Of a DNA stretch of 64,000 nucleotides, positions 26,479 through 34,563 are shown in pieces; position 1 is the stretch's first letter, and each line of letters opens with the position of its first letter. Location of the stretch: NCBI RefSeq assembly GCF_003385185.1, contig NZ_PQHZ01000004.1, positions 124,001-188,000 of the forward strand, in the 5' to 3' direction. The notes under the pieces are model-generated. The model searched no databases. It was not told where the DNA came from and saw only the letters and a list, made by a program, of their open reading frames with translations. The stretch is from Amycolatopsis palatopharyngis. Lineage in GTDB: Bacteria; Actinomycetota; Actinomycetes; Mycobacteriales; Pseudonocardiaceae. The position numbers were made by a program, and so were the translations under genes.

Positions 26479-26540
26479 CGGCCGTGCCGCCCGGCGAGGT
26501 CCACGTGGTCCACACGGCCCACGTGGACCCGGGCCGTCAG
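26475..26540. terminator. bidirectional terminator spanning both stop codons of suhB and cei
   Basis: The outer arms CTGACGGCC (26475-26483) and GGCCGTCAG (26532-26540) contain the TGA of suhB on one strand and the TGA of cei on the other. The inner arms GTCCACGTGG (26499-26508) and CCACGTGGAC (26519-26528) form a perfect 10-bp stem with a 10-nt loop. The structure is symmetric and can act on both transcripts. Confidence 0.8.
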
Positions 26541-27235
26541 CAGTGGGCGTCGCGAGCCGCGGTGATCAGGGTCGGGTCGATCTGCGAAGCCGGTGTGGCC
26601 GCCTGTTCGCCACCGCCCTGGTCCGACTGGCTGGCCGACCACTTACTGAGCTGGTCCAGGATCTGCAGGCCCTCCTTGCGCGGCCGCACGCCGTTGAAGA
26701 GTGTGCCGATGGAGAAGTCGACCGTCGCGTCCTTGCGGTTGTCCCTGATCAGCTCTGCGCACGGCTCCACCAGGCTCAGCGTGCGCGCCGCCGCCCTGCC
26801 GTTCTCGCCGAACCGGATCTGGCCACGGCAGTTCGCCTGCACTTCCTCGTACGCGGGATCGTTTGCCGGCTCCGCCGTCTCGGTGAAGCCCAGTTCACGC
26901 AGTGCCGCGGTGGTCAGGGCGGCACCGTTGCGTGCCTCGCTGGCGTTGAGAACCTGTACGGCGACCTTGTCGGGCGGAACGGGCGTGACACCGTCGAGGC
27001 CGCCGTGGCCAAGTGAGGTGTAGGTCACACCCTGTGGTGGGGCGGCTTCAGGTTCGCACCGGACGGCTTCGTTCAGGCCCTCGCGATTGACGATGACGTT
27101 GAGCCAGACGAACACCGAGATGGCCCCCAGCAAGCCGATGACGATGAGCGCGGGCAGTGGCCGATGCTTGCGGTACGGCCTTGACTTCCGCCCCCCGCGT
27201 CCAGCACCGCTGATCCCGCCGATCCCCGACACCAC
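26537..27235 (-). CDS. cei: cell-envelope integrity protein with LytR_C domain
   Basis: A 232-residue single-pass membrane protein: a basic N-terminus (GRKSRPYRKHR), one transmembrane helix at about 29-51 (ALIVIGLLGAISVFVWLNVI), then an extracytoplasmic domain with the LytR_C signature VQVLNASEARNGAALTTAALRE near residue 93 and further LytR_C-like sequence (FSIGTLFNGVRP). M. tuberculosis Rv2700 at the same locus is named Cei for its role in envelope integrity. ATG 27235; two palindromes lie 16-43 bp upstream. Confidence 0.85.
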   Translation of the reverse strand: MVSGIGGISGAGRGGRKSRPYRKHRPLPALIVIGLLGAISVFVWLNVIVNREGLNEAVRCEPEAAPPQGVTYTSLGHGGLDGVTPVPPDKVAVQVLNASEARNGAALTTAALRELGFTETAEPANDPAYEEVQANCRGQIRFGENGRAAARTLSLVEPCAELIRDNRKDATVDFSIGTLFNGVRPRKEGLQILDQLSKWSASQSDQGGGEQAATPASQIDPTLITAARDAHC

Positions 27236-27730
27236 CTGCCCCGTCCCTTCCGGTCACTGACCGTGTCACTACTGACACCGTCGTTGCAGATCAGCCTAGG
27301 CGTTACAGCCGAGTACCCCGCTACGGGCACCACGGGCACGCCGGCTCACCGTCCGTGGACGCCCGCGCCGGCACCGGTCATCGGCGGATTCCCTGGACGA
27401 ACCCCACCTCAGCGGCCATCTCGGCCGGACGGCCCCGCGGTCGCCTGCACCTCGGTTCCACCCAAAAGAGTTAACCCGTGACGAGGGCTCTCTGCGCCTG
27501 TCGAGTGATCTACGCACGGTGACGGGCAACCTGTTTCCGTGCCGTTTCCGTCATGGGCTACCCTCTGCGGGCTCCGGGCGTAGATCGAGACGGGAAAACA
27601 GAGATCTCCCTCACTGCGAAGCCGGGCACAAAAAGGGGCGCTGGGACGTTTACCAGCGACACGAAGGACTCACGGGATGGCCCGGAGTCCGGGTCATCTG
27701 ATATCGACGCTGATCGCAGGGGTGAGGGAA
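27236..27730. other. 495-bp intergenic region between divergent cei and DUF4193 genes
   Basis: No credible gene on either strand; the open frames here lack normal third-position bias. It holds the two palindromes at 27251-27278 and, towards DUF4193, more A-rich segments (CACCCAAAAGAGTTAACC; GGGAAAACAGAGATC; GCACAAAAAGGGGCG) that are candidates for promoter or 5'-leader elements. Confidence 0.6.
27251..27278. promoter_or_regulatory. paired palindromes upstream of cei
   Basis: CGGTCA-C-TGACCG (27251-27263) is immediately followed by GTGTCA-CTAC-TGACAC (27263-27278). Both are perfect and share the TGAC half-site. They sit 16-43 bp before the cei ATG, a suitable place for a repressor operator. 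The cognate factor is unknown. Confidence 0.45.
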
Positions 27731-28039
27731 ATGGCGACCGACTACGACGCTCCGCGCCGCAGCGAGGCCGACGAGCTGGCCGAAGACTCGTTGGAGGAGC
27801 TGAAGGCGCGGCGCAATGAAACACAATCCGGCGTGGTGGACGTGGACGAGGACGCCACCGCGGAGAACTTCGAGCTTCCCGGGGCAGATCTCTCCGGGCT
27901 CTCCGGCGAGGACCTGACCGTCAAGGTCGTACCGAAGCAGGCCGACGAGTTCACCTGCTCGGTGTGTTTCCTGGTGCATCACAGGAGCAGGCTCTCCGAG
28001 GAGAGTGGCGGAAGGCTGATCTGCCGCGACTGTGCCTGA
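27731..28039 (+). CDS. DUF4193 protein, probable zinc-ribbon
   Basis: A 102-residue actinobacterial protein of the DUF4193 family: an acidic middle (DEDATAENFELPG), a conserved PKQADEFTCSVCFLVHHRSR and C-terminal CRDCA, giving a CxxC...CxxC metal site. The function is unknown. ATG 27731 is chosen for GAGGGAA four bases upstream; an in-frame ATG at 27677 would add 18 atypical residues. It equals Rv2699c by position and orientation relative to cei and dut. Confidence 0.9.
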   Translation: MATDYDAPRRSEADELAEDSLEELKARRNETQSGVVDVDEDATAENFELPGADLSGLSGEDLTVKVVPKQADEFTCSVCFLVHHRSRLSEESGGRLICRDCA

Positions 28040-28094
28040 CGGCACCGGGCCGCGACCGGCCAGTACGGGTCGCGGACCCGGAGGGACGCATGCG

Positions 28095-28131
28095 AAGGGG
28101 TGGTGGGACCGAGAGGTCCGTGCCACCCCTT
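28095..28131. terminator. bidirectional terminator between DUF4193 and DUF3093 genes
   Basis: AAGGGGTGG (28095-28103) and CCACCCCTT (28123-28131) form the base and GGACC-GAGA-GGTCC the top of one hairpin with a small internal bulge, lying in the 141-bp gap between the two convergent genes. Confidence 0.7.
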
Positions 28132-28180
28132 CCGCTTGTCCGCGGCCCTGCGGCGGCGGCACCGAGGCTTGTGATGCTCC

Positions 28181-28750
28181 TCACTCCGTGCTGGTCAGCG
28201 GGGCGCGACTGGACCGGATGGCCTCGGCCAGCGCTTCCGGATCGCGGCTGCTGATCAGCCAGTAGGGGGTGGGGTCCGCGGGGTCGGTCAGTTCCACCCG
28301 GACGACGGGGCCCACCCACCCTCGGTGCAGGACGAAGGCGGCCGGATCGAGTTCGGGGCCAAGGGCCTTGCGCTTGCGGTCCTTGCCGATCACCTCGATC
28401 TCACCGGTGAACCGCACGGGCAGGTGGGCATCGCCGGCTCGAAGTTCCACTTCGCCTGCCTCCGTCGCCGCGGCGCCGTCGTCGCTCACCGCTACCTTCG
28501 CCCGGCCGAATGCGATCAGCAGCGCGGCGACCAGCGGGAGCAGCACCACGTAGGGGAGCCAGGAGCGCACTCCCGGGTATCCCATGTGAATCTCGGCAGC
28601 GAGCAGCCCGCCGCCGATCAGCGGCAGGGGCCAGCCCCACCAGGGCACATAGAGCCGTTCGAGGTACCAGGTCCGGGTTCCGGCCTGTCTGCCGCTCGTC
28701 TCCGCCACGCCGTCTGCCCGCCGATCAACCGCACTTGTGCTACCGCTCAC
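28181..28750 (-). CDS. DUF3093 membrane protein
   Basis: A 189-residue protein with two adjacent transmembrane helices (about residues 33-80; [18 protein letters not shown] and [19 protein letters not shown]) and a soluble C-terminal beta-rich domain ([29 protein letters not shown]). This matches the DUF3093 family, of unknown function, found beside dut in actinobacteria (Rv2698). The start is GTG 28750, 24 bp from the divergent dut start, so promoters must overlap the two 5' ends. Confidence 0.87.
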   Translation of the reverse strand: MSGSTSAVDRRADGVAETSGRQAGTRTWYLERLYVPWWGWPLPLIGGGLLAAEIHMGYPGVRSWLPYVVLLPLVAALLIAFGRAKVAVSDDGAAATEAGEVELRAGDAHLPVRFTGEIEVIGKDRKRKALGPELDPAAFVLHRGWVGPVVRVELTDPADPTPYWLISSRDPEALAEAIRSSRAPLTSTE

Positions 28751-28774
28751 GACCTCAGGGTAGTCTCGCCGCCC

Positions 28775-29230
28775 GTGTCCAGCGTGCAGGTCCTGCTCTC
28801 CAGAACTGATCCCGGTGTCCCCCTCCCGTCCTACGCCAGACAGGGCGACGCGGGTGCCGATCTCGTCACCACGACCGATGTCGTGCTCGAACCCGGCGCA
28901 CGTTCGCTCGTCGGTACCGGGATAGCCATCGCACTGCCGCCCGGGTATGCGGGGTTCGTCCATCCGAGGTCCGGGCTCGCCGCCAGGGCGGGGCTCTCCG
29001 TGGTGAACACGCCGGGGACCATCGACTCCGGCTACCGCGGCGAGATCCGTGTCTGCCTGATCAACCACGACCCGCACGAGCCGATCGTGCTGTCGCGAGG
29101 TGATCGCATCGCCCAGTTGGTCATTCAGCGGGTAGAGCACGCCGAGTTCGTCGAGGTCGATGAACTCGACAAGTCGGAGCGCGGCGCCGGCGGCTACGGT
29201 TCGACAGGTGGGCATGCCGTTCTCGGCTAG
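28775..29230 (+). CDS. dut: dUTP diphosphatase
   Basis: Hydrolyses dUTP to dUMP and pyrophosphate, keeping uracil out of DNA and feeding thymidylate synthesis; works as a homotrimer. The 151 residues carry the five dUTPase motifs: DAGADL (I), [11 protein letters not shown] (II), [14 protein letters not shown] (III), GDRIAQLV (IV) and [10 protein letters not shown] (V, the nucleotide-covering tail). GTG 28775 has little Shine-Dalgarno signal and could be leaderless. It is divergent from the DUF3093 gene; DUF3710 follows after 51 bp, as in mycobacteria. Confidence 0.95.
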   Translation: MSSVQVLLSRTDPGVPLPSYARQGDAGADLVTTTDVVLEPGARSLVGTGIAIALPPGYAGFVHPRSGLAARAGLSVVNTPGTIDSGYRGEIRVCLINHDPHEPIVLSRGDRIAQLVIQRVEHAEFVEVDELDKSERGAGGYGSTGGHAVLG

Positions 29231-29281
29231 CGGATGCCACACGGCTAGATTGAGCTCACTGGGGAAGGAAACGGAGAGCTA

Positions 29282-29968
29282 GTGGGGATTTTCGGACGTA
29301 AGCGCCGGCGGGCCGAGCAGAACGGCCAGGTGGAGGAGCGATCCAGAGGCCGGCATGCCGCACCCGATGTGGATGAGCACACTGGTGTGGACGAAGAGGA
29401 CTGGGTAGATCCGCAGCCTCTCGACAGCCCGGAAGGGCCGTTCGACATCGCGGACGCGCCGGAGGACGAGATCCCGCGCATCGATCTCGGCTCCGTCCGG
29501 GTGCCCGTCCCCGACGGCGCGCAGGTGCAGGTGGAGATGGACCAGGCAGCAGGCACCGTCAGGGCGGTTCACGTGGTGACGGGGCAGGGTCAGGTCACGG
29601 TGAGCGGTTACGCCGCCCCGCGTTCCGGTGGTCTGTGGGCCGAGGTGGGCGAGGAGTTGGCGGAGCAACTGCGCAAGGACGGTGCTCAGGTCGCCACCGG
29701 TGACGGTGAGTGGGGCATGGAACTGTCCGCCGTGCTGGGCGAGGTCGCGCTGCGCTTCGTCGGTGTCGACGGTCCACGGTGGATGCTCCGGGGTGTGATC
29801 GCGGGCCCGCAGTCCAAGTCGGCGGAGGCGCCGGGCACCCTGCGCGACATCGTCCGGCACACCATTGTGGTTCGCGGCGACGCGCCGATGCCGGTGCGCA
29901 CGCCACTGCAGATCACCTTGCCGGACGCCGTCGCCGAACACATCGCGGCACAGCAGCAGGGCCAGTAA
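29282..29968 (+). CDS. DUF3710 protein
   Basis: A 228-residue actinobacterial protein with a basic N-terminal MGIFGRKRRR, an acidic linker and a conserved globular domain (RIDLGSVRVPVPDGAQVQVE; GGLWAEVGEELAEQLR; VDGPRWMLRGVIAG; IVVRGDAPMPVRTPLQITLP). No transmembrane helix. The function is unknown; the constant link to dut (Rv2697c-Rv2696c) suggests co-transcription. GTG 29282 with GGAAACGGAGAG upstream. Confidence 0.88.
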   Translation: MGIFGRKRRRAEQNGQVEERSRGRHAAPDVDEHTGVDEEDWVDPQPLDSPEGPFDIADAPEDEIPRIDLGSVRVPVPDGAQVQVEMDQAAGTVRAVHVVTGQGQVTVSGYAAPRSGGLWAEVGEELAEQLRKDGAQVATGDGEWGMELSAVLGEVALRFVGVDGPRWMLRGVIAGPQSKSAEAPGTLRDIVRHTIVVRGDAPMPVRTPLQITLPDAVAEHIAAQQQGQ

Positions 29969-30050
29969 CCCGACATCGTGGCCGCGTGGCCGGCCGGGGC
30001 GGCTGGAAAAATCGTTATGCGGACCGGTACCCGGCTGCGAGCCTGCGATC

Positions 30051-30904
30051 ATGAGCGCGCGTCCACACTCCGTTCCCGGCTGTTACAGCTCGCCCGTCAC
30101 CGCGGACCTTCTGCGGGGCGCACTCGAGGTGGAGCGCACCTAACACGGGTTGCTCCCGCACAGGCTGCCTGCCCGGGCCCGTGCGCAGTGCTCGGACGGG
30201 CAGCTGGCCATGTCGGAGGCCCAGCCCTCCGGCGTGCGGCTGGTGTTCCGTACTCAGGCCACCGCCATCGAGCTGGACACCCTCCGCACCAAGGTGGGAT
30301 ATCGGGATCTCCCACCTCGCCCTGACGGCGTGTACGACCTGTTCGTCGACGGCGGCCTGGCAGGTCAGGCGCCCTGCTCGACCCGTTCACCGCCCGCGCC
30401 ATGCGGGACACCCCCGCGGACCTGATCAGCATCAAGATCGGCATCAACCTGGTCAACGCCGATCTGCTGCGGCTGCGGGCCTTCACGCCCGCGGTGCACG
30501 GCTTCCTCGACACCATCCGTGAAGGCCATGCCAGCACGCCGCTACTGCTCGTCTCGCCGATCCTGTGCCCCATCCACGAGGACACTCCAGGGCCCAGTGC
30601 CGTGGACTTCAACGCGGGGAAACCGCGGTTCCGGGCCACCGGTGACCCCGCCGAGCGCGCCGCGGGGAAGCTGACGCTCAACGTCATCCGGGACGAACTG
30701 GCCCGCGTCGTGCGGCAGCGGGTGGCCGAGGACCCGAACCTGCACTACCTCGACGGCCGCGAACTCTACGGCGAGGCCGACTTCGCCGGGTCGCCGCTGC
30801 CCGATCAGCTGCACCCAGAAGCGGAGACGCACCGCCGCATCGGCGAACGATTCGCCACCACCGTGTTCGGCGCAGACGGCCCGTTCACCTGCGAGGGTGC
30901 CTGA
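30051..30904 (+). pseudogene. decayed SGNH/GDSL hydrolase
   Basis: ATG 30051 starts PVTADLLRGALEVERT, a typical actinobacterial SGNH-hydrolase N-terminus, but TAA at 30141-30143 interrupts it. The same frame resumes HGLLPHRLPARARAQC...VDGGLAGQA. Near 30370 the homologous reading jumps to another frame, ALLDPFTARAMRDTPADL, and continues to LDGRELYGEADFAG...LPDQLHPEAETH (the catalytic Asp-His block) and the stop at 30902. The stretch that should carry the nucleophile motif (GSSISHG-type) is deleted, probably ~250-300 bp. So there is one nonsense mutation plus one frameshifting deletion. It overlaps the convergent hydrolase gene by 20 nt. Confidence 0.85.
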
Positions 30905-31598
30905 GGGTGTCGGTCCAGGCCGCTGTCACCGCCCGCCCGAGCGACTCCCGTTCGGCGCCGAGCGTGGCCAGGGTGGTTTCCCGCACGGTCGCCCTCGGCA
31001 GTGCCGCCGCCCACTCCCACGCCACGGCGGCGGGATGTACCGGGTCGTCGACGCAGGCAGCGATGCCGACCGGGACCGTAAGACCGGCGAGATCGCTACT
31101 GCTCGGTCCCGGATGCGCGGCCGCGGCGCGCAGGCCGGCGATCAAACCGTCGCCCTGCCTGCGCCACGCCCGGCGCAGCTCGGCCGCGAGCCACGGTTCG
31201 ACCTCCGCCGTCGAGATCGCCAGCGCGGCCTCGAGGCCCTCACGTTCCACGAGGTCTGCGGAGATGCCCGCGGCGACGGCCGCGGGTGCGTGCCGCGCGG
31301 GTCCGATCCACGCGGGCAGTGCGGCGAGTACTCCGGCGCACCGGTCCGGATTGCGCACCGCCCACTCGGCCGCCAGGTGTGCGCCGAGCGAGATTCCGCC
31401 CACCAGGACGGTCCCGGGCGCGTCGGCCGCGAACGAGTCGAGTTCGGCCAGATAGCCCCGGACGAGATCGCTGCCACGCGGCGGCGCCGGAGTGTGTACC
31501 CGCACCCCGAGGGCCCGCAGCGGTCCGGCGAACACTGAGCGGACGAACACCTCGTCCGAGCCCGTACCGGGCAGTAACACGGCTTGTTTCACAAGCAT
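30885..31598 (-). CDS. small alpha/beta hydrolase
   Basis: A 237-residue alpha/beta-hydrolase fold protein; nucleophile elbow GGISLGAHLAAEWA (Ser near residue 70), N-terminal strand QAVLLPGTGSDEVFVRSVF. The C-terminal helix pattern is preserved. It occupies the place of Rv2695 between DUF3710 and the OB-fold gene, with the same relative strand. Substrate unknown. ATG 31598 is preferred over the longer frame because MLVKQAVLLPG is a normal first strand. It is divergent from the OB-fold gene. Confidence 0.82.
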   Translation of the reverse strand: MLVKQAVLLPGTGSDEVFVRSVFAGPLRALGVRVHTPAPPRGSDLVRGYLAELDSFAADAPGTVLVGGISLGAHLAAEWAVRNPDRCAGVLAALPAWIGPARHAPAAVAAGISADLVEREGLEAALAISTAEVEPWLAAELRRAWRRQGDGLIAGLRAAAAHPGPSSSDLAGLTVPVGIAACVDDPVHPAAVAWEWAAALPRATVRETTLATLGAERESLGRAVTAAWTDTLRHPRR

Positions 31599-31715
31599 TG
31601 CGGACGTCACGTTGCGATCCTGACGCAAAGCAGCTTCCCTTGCCGGGAAAGAGTTACGCTGGATCTGCACGGGCCGTGAGTTTGTCGGGGGCCCCGGAGC
31701 ACAGGAGCACCGCAT

Positions 31716-32096
31716 ATGCCCGCCAAAGACGGCGGCTACTTCAGCCGGCTGGTTCGTAAGCTGACCAGCGAAGTCGAGGATCTCGACGCACACGACCTGT
31801 CCGAGAAGTCGGAGGCAGGCGGGGCCCAGCGAGCGTGCGACTGCCGTTCGGGCCAGGAGGTCACCGTCCTCGGCAGGCTGCGCACCGTGGAGCTGTGTCC
31901 GAACAACGCGGCCGCCACCCTGGAGGCCGAGCTCTTCGACGGCACCGACGGCGTCACGCTAGTCTGGCTTGGTCGCCGCCGTATTCCGGGCATCGAGCCA
32001 GGACGCACGATAAAGGTGCGCGGCCGGATGGCCGACCGTAACGGTCGCAAGGTGCTGTACAACCCGTACTACGAACTGCAGACGACGACGTCGTAG
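31716..32096 (+). CDS. OB-fold nucleic-acid-binding domain protein
   Basis: A 126-residue protein with an N-terminal helix (YFSRLVRKLTSEVEDLDAHD) and a C-terminal OB-fold (VTVLGRLRTVELCPNN...LEAELFDGTDGVTLVWLGRRRIPGI...IKVRGRMADRNGRKVLYNPYYEL), similar to the tRNA-anti/RecG-wedge type. It matches Rv2694c by position. A nucleic-acid target is likely but undefined. ATG 31716 has GGAGCACCGC upstream. DUF3159 follows after 46 bp, probably in the same transcript. Confidence 0.87.
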   Translation: MPAKDGGYFSRLVRKLTSEVEDLDAHDLSEKSEAGGAQRACDCRSGQEVTVLGRLRTVELCPNNAAATLEAELFDGTDGVTLVWLGRRRIPGIEPGRTIKVRGRMADRNGRKVLYNPYYELQTTTS

Positions 32097-32142
32097 CGGC
32101 TGGCGGGTTGCCCGAACCGACGTGAATGAGTGATAGCGCATC

Positions 32143-32949
32143 GTGAGTGACCCCGCCCGTAACGGTGATCAGGACACCAAGCCGGACACCGAGGACGTCG
32201 AGGACGCCGACAAGGCGAGCGGCACGGCCGCGAAAGACGGGGAGGACTCGGAGGACGCCGAGCGGCCCGCGGCCGCACCGACGATGCTCGAGCAGATGGG
32301 TGGCGTGTCGGGACTCGCCTATTCCTCGCTTCCGGTCGTCGTGTTCGTCCTGGCCAACTCCCTGTTCGGGCTGCAGGCCGGTATCTGGTGCGCCCTCGGC
32401 AGCGCCGTGCTGATCACCGTGGTCCGGGTGGTGCGCAAGGAACCGCTGCAGCCGGCCATCTCGGGCTTCTTCGGTGTCGCGATCGCTGCTTTCCTCGCGT
32501 ACCGGACTGGATCGGCGAAGGGCTTCTTCCTCTTCGGCATCTGGGCGAGCGTGGTGTACGGCAGCGCGTTGCTCATTTCGGTCCTGGTGCGCTGGCCGCT
32601 GGCCGGGGTGATCTGGAACGCCCTCAACGGCGCTGGCATGGCCTGGCGGCAGGACAAGCGGTCGAGGCGTGACTTCGATATCGCCACGCTGGCGTTGACC
32701 GCGGTGTTCGCCGCGCGGTTCATCGTGCAGCGGTGGCTCTACGACGAGGACCACACCGGTTGGCTGGCCTTCGCCAAGATCGCCATGGGATACCCGCTGT
32801 ACGGCTTGGCGCTGCTGGTCGTGGTCTGGGCGGTTCGCCGTTCGGACAAGCGACTCAAGGAGATCGAGGAGACCCGCGCGGCCGAGGAGGCCGACGTCGA
32901 GGCCCGGCTGCGCGCCAAGTACGGCCAGACGCCGCCCCAGGAAGCCTGA
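32143..32949 (+). CDS. DUF3159 integral membrane protein
   Basis: A 268-residue protein with an acidic Asp/Glu/Lys-rich N-terminus (~45 residues), five to six transmembrane helices (such as LPVVVFVLANSLFGLQAG, ISGFFGVAIAAFLAY, VVYGSALLISVLVRWPLAG) and a charged C-terminal helix (LKEIEETRAAEEADVEARLR). This is the actinobacterial DUF3159 family (Rv2693c by position). Function unknown. GTG 32143. It is convergent with the TrkA gene, separated by the single-arm repeat at 32970-33021. Confidence 0.88.
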   Translation: MSDPARNGDQDTKPDTEDVEDADKASGTAAKDGEDSEDAERPAAAPTMLEQMGGVSGLAYSSLPVVVFVLANSLFGLQAGIWCALGSAVLITVVRVVRKEPLQPAISGFFGVAIAAFLAYRTGSAKGFFLFGIWASVVYGSALLISVLVRWPLAGVIWNALNGAGMAWRQDKRSRRDFDIATLALTAVFAARFIVQRWLYDEDHTGWLAFAKIAMGYPLYGLALLVVVWAVRRSDKRLKEIEETRAAEEADVEARLRAKYGQTPPQEA

Positions 32950-32969
32950 CCGGGCGCCGGGACACCACC

Positions 32970-33021
32970 GGTCGGTAGCGGTCAGCGGCGATCTCGATCT
33001 TGCTTGGTGGTACTTGCAGAC
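32970..33021. repeat. single arm of the large intergenic palindrome, copy C
   Basis: GGTCGGTAGCGGTCAGCGGC followed by GATCTTGCTTGGTGGTACTTGCAGAC matches the right arms of the copies at 7247-7380 and 17052-17193 base for base except for a few substitutions. The opposite arm is missing: the DUF3159 stop is only 21 bp to the left. Again the element sits between convergent genes. Confidence 0.8.
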
Positions 33022-33031
33022 ACCCCGTGCG

Positions 33032-33688
33032 CTAGTAGCCGAGGGCGGTGCGGATGTCGGATTCGACATCCGCATGCGCGACGAACAGGAGTTCGTCACC
33101 GGGCTCCAGCGGGTCCTCGGGTTGCGGAACGATCACCCGGTCGCCGCGCAGGATCGTCACCAGTGCCGCGTCCCGGGGCAGGTCGAGATCGCGCACCGGG
33201 CGGCCGGCGAGCGGCGTCTCCTCGGGCAACGTCAGTTCGACGAGGTTGGCCTGACTCTGGCGGAAGGTCATCAACCGGACCAGATCGCCGACGCTGACCG
33301 CTTCCTCGACCATCGCCGCGAGCATTCGCGGGGTGGAGACCGCGACGTCCACGCCCCAGGAGTCGGTGAACAACCACTCGTTCGCCGGGTTGTTCACCCT
33401 GGCCACAACCCGGCGAACGGCGAACTCCGTCTTGGCGAGCAGCGACACCACGAGGTTGACCTTGTCGTCGCCGGTCGCGGCGATGACCACGTCACACAGC
33501 TGGATCCCGGACTCCTCGAGAGTGGACACCTCACACGCGTCCCCGAGCACCCAGTCGGCCTGCTCGACAGTCTCCGGCATGAACTGTCCGGACTCGCGTT
33601 CGATGAGCATCACCACGTGCCCGGCATCGACCAATTCGGTCGCGATGGACCGGCCGACCGCACCCGCTCCGGCTATGGCGACCCGCAT
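33032..33688 (-). CDS. TrkA family potassium uptake regulator (CeoC-like)
   Basis: A 218-residue peripheral subunit of Trk/Ktr K+ channels. RCK_N domain with the dinucleotide motif VAIAGAGAVGRSIATEL at 3-19, IAATGDDKVNLVVSLLAK, then an RCK_C domain (LVELTLPEETPLAGRPVRDL...ALVTILRGDRVIVPQPED). ATG 33688 overlaps the stop of the upstream paralogue by one base (TGATG), so the pair is co-translated. It is the equivalent of mycobacterial ceoC (Rv2692). No TrkH/KtrB channel gene is in the window. Confidence 0.9.
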   Translation of the reverse strand: MRVAIAGAGAVGRSIATELVDAGHVVMLIERESGQFMPETVEQADWVLGDACEVSTLEESGIQLCDVVIAATGDDKVNLVVSLLAKTEFAVRRVVARVNNPANEWLFTDSWGVDVAVSTPRMLAAMVEEAVSVGDLVRLMTFRQSQANLVELTLPEETPLAGRPVRDLDLPRDAALVTILRGDRVIVPQPEDPLEPGDELLFVAHADVESDIRTALGY

Positions 33689-34353
33689 CAGTTTTCCTCC
33701 TCCGGGGCTCGCCCGGCCACGTTCGTGACGTCACTGATCGTGCCCGACTGTGCGGCCACGTAGACGACGTCGTCCGCCTGCAGCACGGTTTTGGAGTTCG
33801 GCAGCACGCCGGTCCCGAACCGCATGATGAACGCCACCCGGCAACCGCTGGCGCGTTGCAGGTCCCGCACACTGCGCCCCACCCAGCCCTCGTGCAGAGG
33901 CAACGGCAGTAGGGCGACCGTGCCCGAGGGCTCGCGCCACGAGGTGGCCACTCCATCGGGCAGCAGCGTGCGCAGAAAACGATCCGTGGTCCACGGAACC
34001 GTCGCGACCGTCGGGATGCCCAGGCGCTCGTACACGGCAGCGCGCTTGTGGTCGTAGATCCTGGCGACAACGTGCTCCACACCGAAGGTCTCGCGCGCCA
34101 CCCTGGCCGAGATGATGTTGGAGTTGTCTCCACTGGAGACCGCGGCGAAGGCGCCCGCGCGCTCGATTCCGGCCTGGACGAGCACCTGCCGGTCGAAGCC
34201 GACCCCGATGACCTGCTGACCGGTGAACTCACTGCCGAGTCTGCGGAAGGCCTGCTTGTCCTTGTCGATCACGGCCACCTCGTGCCCGAGTCGCTCCAGC
34301 GCAGCGGCCAGGGACGCACCGACCCGGCCGCATCCCATGATCACCACGTGCAC
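33688..34353 (-). CDS. TrkA family potassium uptake regulator (CeoB-like)
   Basis: A 221-residue paralogue of the downstream gene: RCK_N with VVIMGCGRVGASLAAALERL near the N-terminus, GVGFDRQVLVQAGIERAGAF, and an RCK_C domain ending in QADDVVYVAAQSGTISDV. It binds NAD(H)/ATP and gates K+ uptake. GTG 34353 with AGGAGGAGGCAAGGC upstream; an internal ATG at 34338 is the alternative. Equivalent to ceoB (Rv2691). It is divergent from the APC permease across 210 bp. Confidence 0.9.
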   Translation of the reverse strand: MHVVIMGCGRVGASLAAALERLGHEVAVIDKDKQAFRRLGSEFTGQQVIGVGFDRQVLVQAGIERAGAFAAVSSGDNSNIISARVARETFGVEHVVARIYDHKRAAVYERLGIPTVATVPWTTDRFLRTLLPDGVATSWREPSGTVALLPLPLHEGWVGRSVRDLQRASGCRVAFIMRFGTGVLPNSKTVLQADDVVYVAAQSGTISDVTNVAGRAPEEEN

Positions 34354-34563
34354 GCCTTGCCTCCTCCTGTCGGCGTCGCCTGCCCGGCGGCACAGTACAA
34401 CCCGGACTTCGCAGGCCGCGGAAACCCTCGCTCGCGCCCACGCCAGTGGAGAACGTACCGCGAGATCGGCGCCGGTGTCCCTGCGCGGGGTGCGTGCGCA
34501 AGGCGAACCGCGCCGCGAGCGGCCAGCGTCGGCACCTCCGGTGAGACGATCTACCCTTTTCCG

